Of a DNA stretch of 64,000 nucleotides, positions 58,806 through 64,000 are shown in pieces. The stretch lies in contig JALJCS010000006.1 of NCBI GenBank assembly GCA_023055355.1, forward strand, positions 32,866,501 through 32,930,500, read 5' to 3'. The notes under the pieces are model-generated. The model was not told the origin of the DNA, searched no databases, and saw only the letters and a list, made by a program, of their open reading frames with translations. The number at the start of each line of letters is the position of its first letter. Positions within the stretch are counted from its first letter, which is position 1. The DNA is from Agelaius tricolor (lineage: Eukaryota > Chordata > Aves > Passeriformes > Icteridae). The translations under genes were made by a program, and so were the position numbers.

Positions 58806-60684
58806 ACTTTTCTCCTGCAAAGATTCCGTATTTGTTACCTCGTTTCTGAAGCTCCCATTGTTCAGGGAAAGGCATCCTGGCTCTGAAAGTTTTCTTTAAT
58901 TCTGAGCAAAAACTGACTGATGACACATTTGCTTTAAATAGTAGAATTTTGGAAAACCATTAAACCATTCTGTATAATGGTATGCTTATTTTCCATTCCT
59001 TTGGGTTATTCTTTTGAAACATGGTTAAGCTTATAAGGGCAATTTATTAACTGCCCTTCCTGTAGGAGCACCATAGATCTTTTTCTAGTCATATGTCATT
59101 GCACATACTAAACATTTAAGTGAGATTTTGTCTTATGTATTGCTTTTGATTTATGCCTGCTGAAACTTATGATTATTTTCACTGTGTTTGGGAAATTAAA
59201 GGTGGCAGGAATTAAAAAAAAATGAACTAGTGATTCTTTGGAAGACAATTCATCACACACTTGTTCTCACACTGAAAATACTTTGTACCAGAAACAAAAT
59301 AAACAATTGCAATGGATTTTTTTCTGTTTTTTAAAATTAATTCAAGTAGGAAGTTTAATATTCAAAATACATTAGAAACACAGTTGTTGAGATGAAAGAT
59401 GCCACGTTTGTTTTCTTATTTTGGAAGAGGAACTTTCCCATTGCTGTCGTTCTTGTTTCCTTATCCAAGCAGACAATAAAATTTTAATGCATGATTGAGA
59501 CGTAGTAATCTTTTTCTACCCCAACCTACAAAAGCATAAATCCACCTATAAAAAAATTGGATAGAGGGTGAATTAGAAGTAACCTATTCTTAAAAGCTTT
59601 AAATGCTAAAGCTTAGATCATACCTTCATGGTTAAGATTTGAAGTCTGAGGACTTTGAAGGGCCAAGAAAAATTAGTGAGATCAGAAATACCCTCTTTCC
59701 ACTGAGACATATCTGTTCCTATGATAATTATGAGAAAACTGACCTTAAATAAGGTATTGTTTCCTAGCTAAATGGTAACCATATTTTTATTATACCTAAT
59801 ACCTCTGGTTTTCTTTTTTTTTTGTTTGGTTTTTTTTCAAGAGATATTTTTAGGCACTGGTGACAGGACTGGTGATTGAAAGTGGACACATTTGTAGGCA
59901 GAATGCAAAATGGAGTGAAATCAGCAGCATGCTCAAGGTAGCCTATCCTAGCATAGTCTGACTGTGGCAATGCCCACATGAGAAAATTCCAGTAAAGAAA
60001 ATTAATATTTCTTGACTCCAGAATAAGACAACTGCTGCTGAACTGGTCAATTTAAGGGCTGGTATCTGATAGATTTATGTAGTTGCCAGGAATGGTAACT
60101 AATTATCTGTAGCTAAATCTTGAAAGAGGAATATTTTGTCTGGTCTATACAATTTTTCTGCCCACTGCACATCACAAATGTTTTCATCTGGATTTGTAAA
60201 AAATGTTTCTAGAAGTGTCAGCTTTGAACTTTCTCACCAAACTAACTGGCTTCATAGAAACTTTATTCAACCTTAGTGTCAGAATTTCTCTTTAAATGAA
60301 TAAAGTTTCTGTAAGTTGATAAAGCAGCATGTTTAGTTGGTTACAATATAAGAACTTAATTTGAAGTTATTTGACTTACACTGTCATAGGAAGTTGTTGT
60401 ATACAACATTACTCCATGGGTCATGGCAAGTTCCCCTGAAGTAAGAACAAAGAAAAATGAAGATACCACACCATTCCCATTCTCTAGCTGATGAAATGTC
60501 ACTCTATGAATCTATACTTTTACATTTATTTTTGCTTTTAAAAGAGATAAAAATCTCGAGCAGCATTGTGAAGTTTTAACAAAACTGGTTCATACACCAT
60601 CTTTTTAGTGGCTCCTACAGCCAATGGATTAAAGCACCTTTTAATTGGTCACCAGCTTTTTGATATTGCATATGCCAGTGGAAA

Positions 60685-60700
60685 ATATATATATATATAT
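60685..60700. repeat. (AT)8 microsatellite
   Basis: Eight perfect AT units followed by GTGATG. Confidence 0.85.
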
Positions 60701-62154
60701 GTGATGTAAATACTATAGTGTATGAAAAATAGCAGAATTCTAGTGCCAAAAGCACTATTTTTTTTTCTTCAGAATTCCACGGAGTTCACCTATACTGTGT
60801 AATTTAGGTTGGTTGTGCTTACTGTGAATAATTAAAATTTTAAATAAACCCTTTCCTGATACCATGGTTTGTGTGTAATGAAATGTCACTAGCTGCATCC
60901 AGTTCTTCAGGAATAAGGCATGGCTGTCAGGCCAGCAGCTAATATTTCAGGCCAGTTCAGCTCCACAGGATGAAATCTACCAGATGGTTAATAGATATCT
61001 GCTCCTATCACTTATAGAAGTCTGTGGCCTACAAAACTCTGCCTACAAATATCTTCAATTTTTTCAGAATAAACATCTGAGTAAAGTGGTTTTGGTTTTT
61101 TGATATATGATACCAGTCTAGACATGCATGTACCATTGTGTGTGTGCTTTGTCAAGCAATGAAACCCCACTGGATTTTGTATAGTGTAGGATTTGCCTCT
61201 TGACTTCCTCTGGGCAGGCGGTTCCAGGACTTTGTGTTGAATACAGCAATTGCTTCCTTTGTGCATATCAGTTTACCTGCCAAATAATTTCAAATCTGGT
61301 TTTTTGGAGTTTCCCGGCCTGAACTGTGTGAAACCAGTTGTTGCTATATGCACAGGTACACTGTATTCATGTTCTCCCTGCAAGTGAAAATCAGCTAGCT
61401 CAATCTATACACTTAAATGCAAATCAAGCAGTGGATGATGTTGCTGTAGTATCAGTATTTCATAACAATAAATGGAGAGTTAGGTGTCTGTGTACTTCCT
61501 GTGCAGTGATGTCTGCCAGTATGTATCACTTACAGAGGTGAGATTCACTGAATCATACTTGCAAAAGTCTATTGAGCTGACATATTTGGCTTTATCCAAC
61601 ACTTCTTTCCTGAGGGAGAAGACTCCTTAATGGAAGTACATACTTTTTGTATGGTTCAGCATCTGTGATGGTAAGAAAGGAGAGATCCCTACTTGTGTCG
61701 TGATAAGAGTGGTGTAATTTATGTAAAACAAATGCATATGTAGCTTATGCAGGGCCAATCAGCTGTTGCAGTGTCTGCAATTCTTTCACATAGTTATCTA
61801 TCTGTTTTTATATCCAATCTTTGCAGTATTGTTAGACCAGTTTTTCCATAATGGGGTAACAAATCAGGCAAGTGTTCTTGCAAACATTTTCTACTTTTTT
61901 TCCATAAAAGGGTATGTGTGCATATGCCAATCTCTTTCATAGTGGTTAATACCCTTGACATGTTTTTAGTGTGATAGATGCTCTATTCTGTTCCTATCAT
62001 CCCATAATTTGGATGGAAGTCTGTAGCAGAAAATCCCTAAACAAAAAGCCACTTAGACCAGTACGCCTATTACTAATTGGTAAAACATGTTCTGATAGTT
62101 ATGCAGAAAAATAGAAAACACTCACTGTTTGATGCAATTTTCCTGCATCAGGTT

Positions 62155-62415
62155 AGAAGGGATTGCTCAGTGCCACTTAATCCAGCCTTCCAACTAGATC
62201 TGGTTGCTTAGAGCTCTGACGATTCTCCAAGGGTGGATAATCATGATGTCTCCCACTGGCTAGCTGAAGACAGCAGAGGTCTCTTACAGCTAAAAAAATC
62301 CTTTTCTTTAAGTCACTCATACTCTGGGGAGCTTCAGCCTCATGACTATTTGTGGGCCTCCTCTGTACTTTCTCTGTAGATCAGTGCTGTTGATCTTGTA
62401 CTGGGGCAACCAAAA
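62155..62415 (-). mobile_element. CR1 LINE 3' portion, minus strand
   Basis: Complement of a diverged CR1 3' end. Minus-strand reading gives CCAGTACAAGAT (the QYKKD region) near 62,400 and TAAGCAACCAGATCTAGTTG near 62,200, a typical CR1 3' UTR phrase, ending at about 62,155. It probably belongs to the same insertion as the minus-strand CR1 right of 62,766. Confidence 0.65.
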
Positions 62416-62427
62416 ATCCCAAAGCCA

Positions 62428-62760
62428 GTAAAATGATTAAGGGACTGGAACGACTGGAACATCCATTGTACAAGGGCAGGCTGAGAATGCTGGAAGTTTA
62501 GCCTAGAGAAGAGAGGGGGATCTCATCAAGGTGTGGTAATACTTGAAGGTAGGGTGCAGAGAGGATGGAGCAAGCTGCTTTTTGGTCGTGCCCAGTGGCA
62601 GGACCAGAGGCAATGGGCTTAAAGAGGGCTAGAGTGGGCTGGAAGCTCTGTACGAACATCAAGAGCCACTTCTGCACTGTGAGAGTGATGGAGCACTTGC
62701 ACAGGCTTCCCCAGGGAGCTGTGGAGTCTCCATCCTTGGAGATATTCAGAAGTTAAATAC
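62428..62760 (+). mobile_element. CR1 LINE fragment, plus strand
   Basis: In order the sequence shows AAAATGATTAAGGGACTGGA, GGCTGAGAATGCTGG, CCTAGAGAAGAGAGGGGGAT, GTGCCCAGTGGCAGGACCAG, AGGCAATGGGCTTAAA and GTGGAGTCTCCATCCTTGGA. These are the C-terminal ORF2 and adjoining part of CR1; a frame reads VRVMEHLHRLPQGAVESPSL. The terminal 3' tail is missing. It lies head-to-head with the minus-strand fragment on its left. Confidence 0.88.
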
Positions 62761-62765
62761 AGTAT

Positions 62766-64000
62766 TCAATGACTTTGCATTTGCCTTTGTTCAGTTGTCT
62801 CTTTCCTCCAGTCACTTGAGGTCCCTCTGAAAGATCACCCTTGCCCTCCAGCCTATTGGGTACTCCCTCATGCCTTATGATCCATGATGCTGCAGGATGT
62901 GCATTCTGTCCCATTCTGTTGCTTGTTAACAAGGATGTGAAAAAATTAAATTATAGCAGAGTAGATAAAGACCCGCTTTTGATATGTGAGGCATGACAAT
63001 AATAACTGGCTGCTAGTTAGACTTAGTATTACTGATCAGAACACAATTTGTATGAGAATCCAACTGATTTTCCATCTGCTTTATCCACTTATTTAGCCTG
63101 TGTCTCACCAATGTTGCTAGAGTGATGTTATAGGACACTATTGATGGTTTTGCTAAAATCAAAGTAAACATCATGTATTACTCATCCTTTGCCCACTCAC
63201 CCTTAGTGACATTATCACTAAAGGTATTTAGGTTGGTTAGACCCAGTTTATCTGCAGTGAATCCAAACTGGGTGTTTTCAGTCACCTTTTGGTCCTTTAT
63301 GTGCTCAGAAATGACATCCCAGAAGGCTTACTCCAGAACCCTCCTAGGAGCAGAGGCAAGGCTGAGTGGCATGTGGTAGCCTGGTTCCTCATTGCTCTCC
63401 TTGAAGATGGTCTTTTTCCAGTCATTGGGACTTCCCACAATTCCCATAATCTTTTGAAGACAGTGGAGAGCAGCCTTGCAATGCAATCAGCCAATCAAGA
63501 CAATTGATGGGCCTGACTAGGACTTGTATATACACAATTAGCTTCAGTGGTTTCTGATTTGATCGTTGTTGTGGACAATGCTTTACTCCTACAGACTCTG
63601 CTACTGACATGAAGGAGCAGGGACACCTAAGAAAAAACTTGCATTTAATACCTCAGACTTTTCCATTTCATTTATTACTAGATCCACCGCCCTGTTAAGC
63701 AATGGTCTCAACTCTTCAGGGTTTTTTGGTTTTTTTTTTTTTGTTTGTTTGGGGTTTTTTGTTTGTTTGTTTGTTTTGTTGTGTTTTTTTTTGGTTTTTT
63801 GGGTTTTTTTCTCCTGGTACTGAAGCCTTCCTTATTTTTTGTTTTCATATCTCTAGGTAGTTTTGGCTTCTGCTGAGCTTCGGCTCTCATGTCTACGTGC
63901 CTCCCTGCTCAGACAGTAGTCGTCTGTTGCATTGTCCATCTCCTGTGGTCTTCTGCCATCCTTGCTTGTTTTCCTGAGTGTCAGGAAGGACCATTCTTGT
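62766..64000 (-). mobile_element. CR1 LINE ORF2 (reverse transcriptase) fragment, runs off the window
   Basis: Read on the minus strand, from the right edge leftwards, it covers the ORF2 region before the RT, the RT fingers and palm, down to NKGKCKV-like sequence at about 62,790. A minus frame at 63,297-63,494 reads ADCIARLLSTVFKRLWELWEVP, close to the CR1 motif ADVIARPLSIIFE.SW..GEVP. The complement of VVYLDFSKAF-type sequence follows near 63,150. Frames are shifted and stopped, so it is dead. A T/G-rich block (63,719-63,811) has expanded inside it. Confidence 0.85.
63719..63811. repeat. T/G-rich low-complexity block inside CR1
   Basis: GGTTTTTT, GTTTGTTT and long T runs without A, about 90 bases. 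It interrupts the CR1 ORF2 fragment. Confidence 0.85.

Larger units (their letters stand above)
57470..62154. other. AT-rich spacer upstream of TRIL
   Basis: No coding sequence I can support. It contains the 84-bp tandem duplication at 58,638-58,805, T-rich runs near 59,812 and 59,828, and an (AT)8 run at 60,685-60,700. In other amniotes CPVL is the next gene in this direction; none of its sequence is recognisable here. Confidence 0.5.

Noticed and set aside
63708..63890. Lysine/asparagine/threonine-rich minus-strand frame
   Set aside because: Product of the T/G-rich low-complexity block inside the CR1 fragment.
1..64000. tRNA, rRNA, CRISPR arrays, phage or bacterial-type operons
   Set aside because: I scanned by eye for tRNA arm motifs, direct repeats with spacers and clustered same-strand genes and saw none; the DNA is vertebrate nuclear sequence.

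Overview
The window is vertebrate nuclear DNA, almost certainly from a bird. The evidence is sparse repeats dominated by CR1 LINEs with the avian 3' end, long runs of A/C-rich and T/G-rich low-complexity sequence, and an intronless gene whose protein I recognise as TRIL. Recognition is from memory of the family; no search was run. There are no bacterial-type operons, CRISPR arrays or phage genes.

Layout. Positions 1 to about 4,890 look like the distal part of a long, AU-rich 3' untranslated region on the + strand, ending in a polyadenylation signal at 4,868. In other amniotes CREB5 lies on this side of TRIL and is transcribed towards it, so this is most likely the CREB5 3' UTR, but no CREB5 codon is in the window. 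From there to about 52.5 kb is a gene-poor interval with no coding sequence I can defend. It holds an isolated 1-kb CpG island with a 48-bp minisatellite (12.4-13.4 kb), a second small CpG island next to a CR1 (34.7-35.0 kb), several CR1 fragments, and stretches that read like conserved non-coding elements.

The one firm gene is TRIL (TLR4 interactor with leucine-rich repeats), minus strand, CDS 54,628-56,826, 732 residues in one exon. It has a signal peptide, an LRR ectodomain with N- and C-terminal caps, a fibronectin type III domain, one membrane span and a conserved cytoplasmic tail. It sits in a CpG island of about 3 kb. Two upstream ATGs open short reading frames in its probable 5' leader, and one of these overlaps the TRIL start out of frame.

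Right of TRIL (57.5-62.1 kb) is AT-rich upstream spacer with a near-identical 84-bp tandem duplication. The right edge (62.15-64.0 kb) is a CR1 cluster: a minus-strand CR1 copy, apparently split by a plus-strand CR1 fragment, running off the window.

Functionally the window amounts to one immune and developmental receptor gene (TRIL) facing the tail of a transcription-factor gene (probable CREB5) across about 48 kb of probably regulatory DNA. I found no convincing new multi-gene system. The best leads are the isolated CpG island with repeated splice-donor sequences and the TRIL overlapping upstream ORF.
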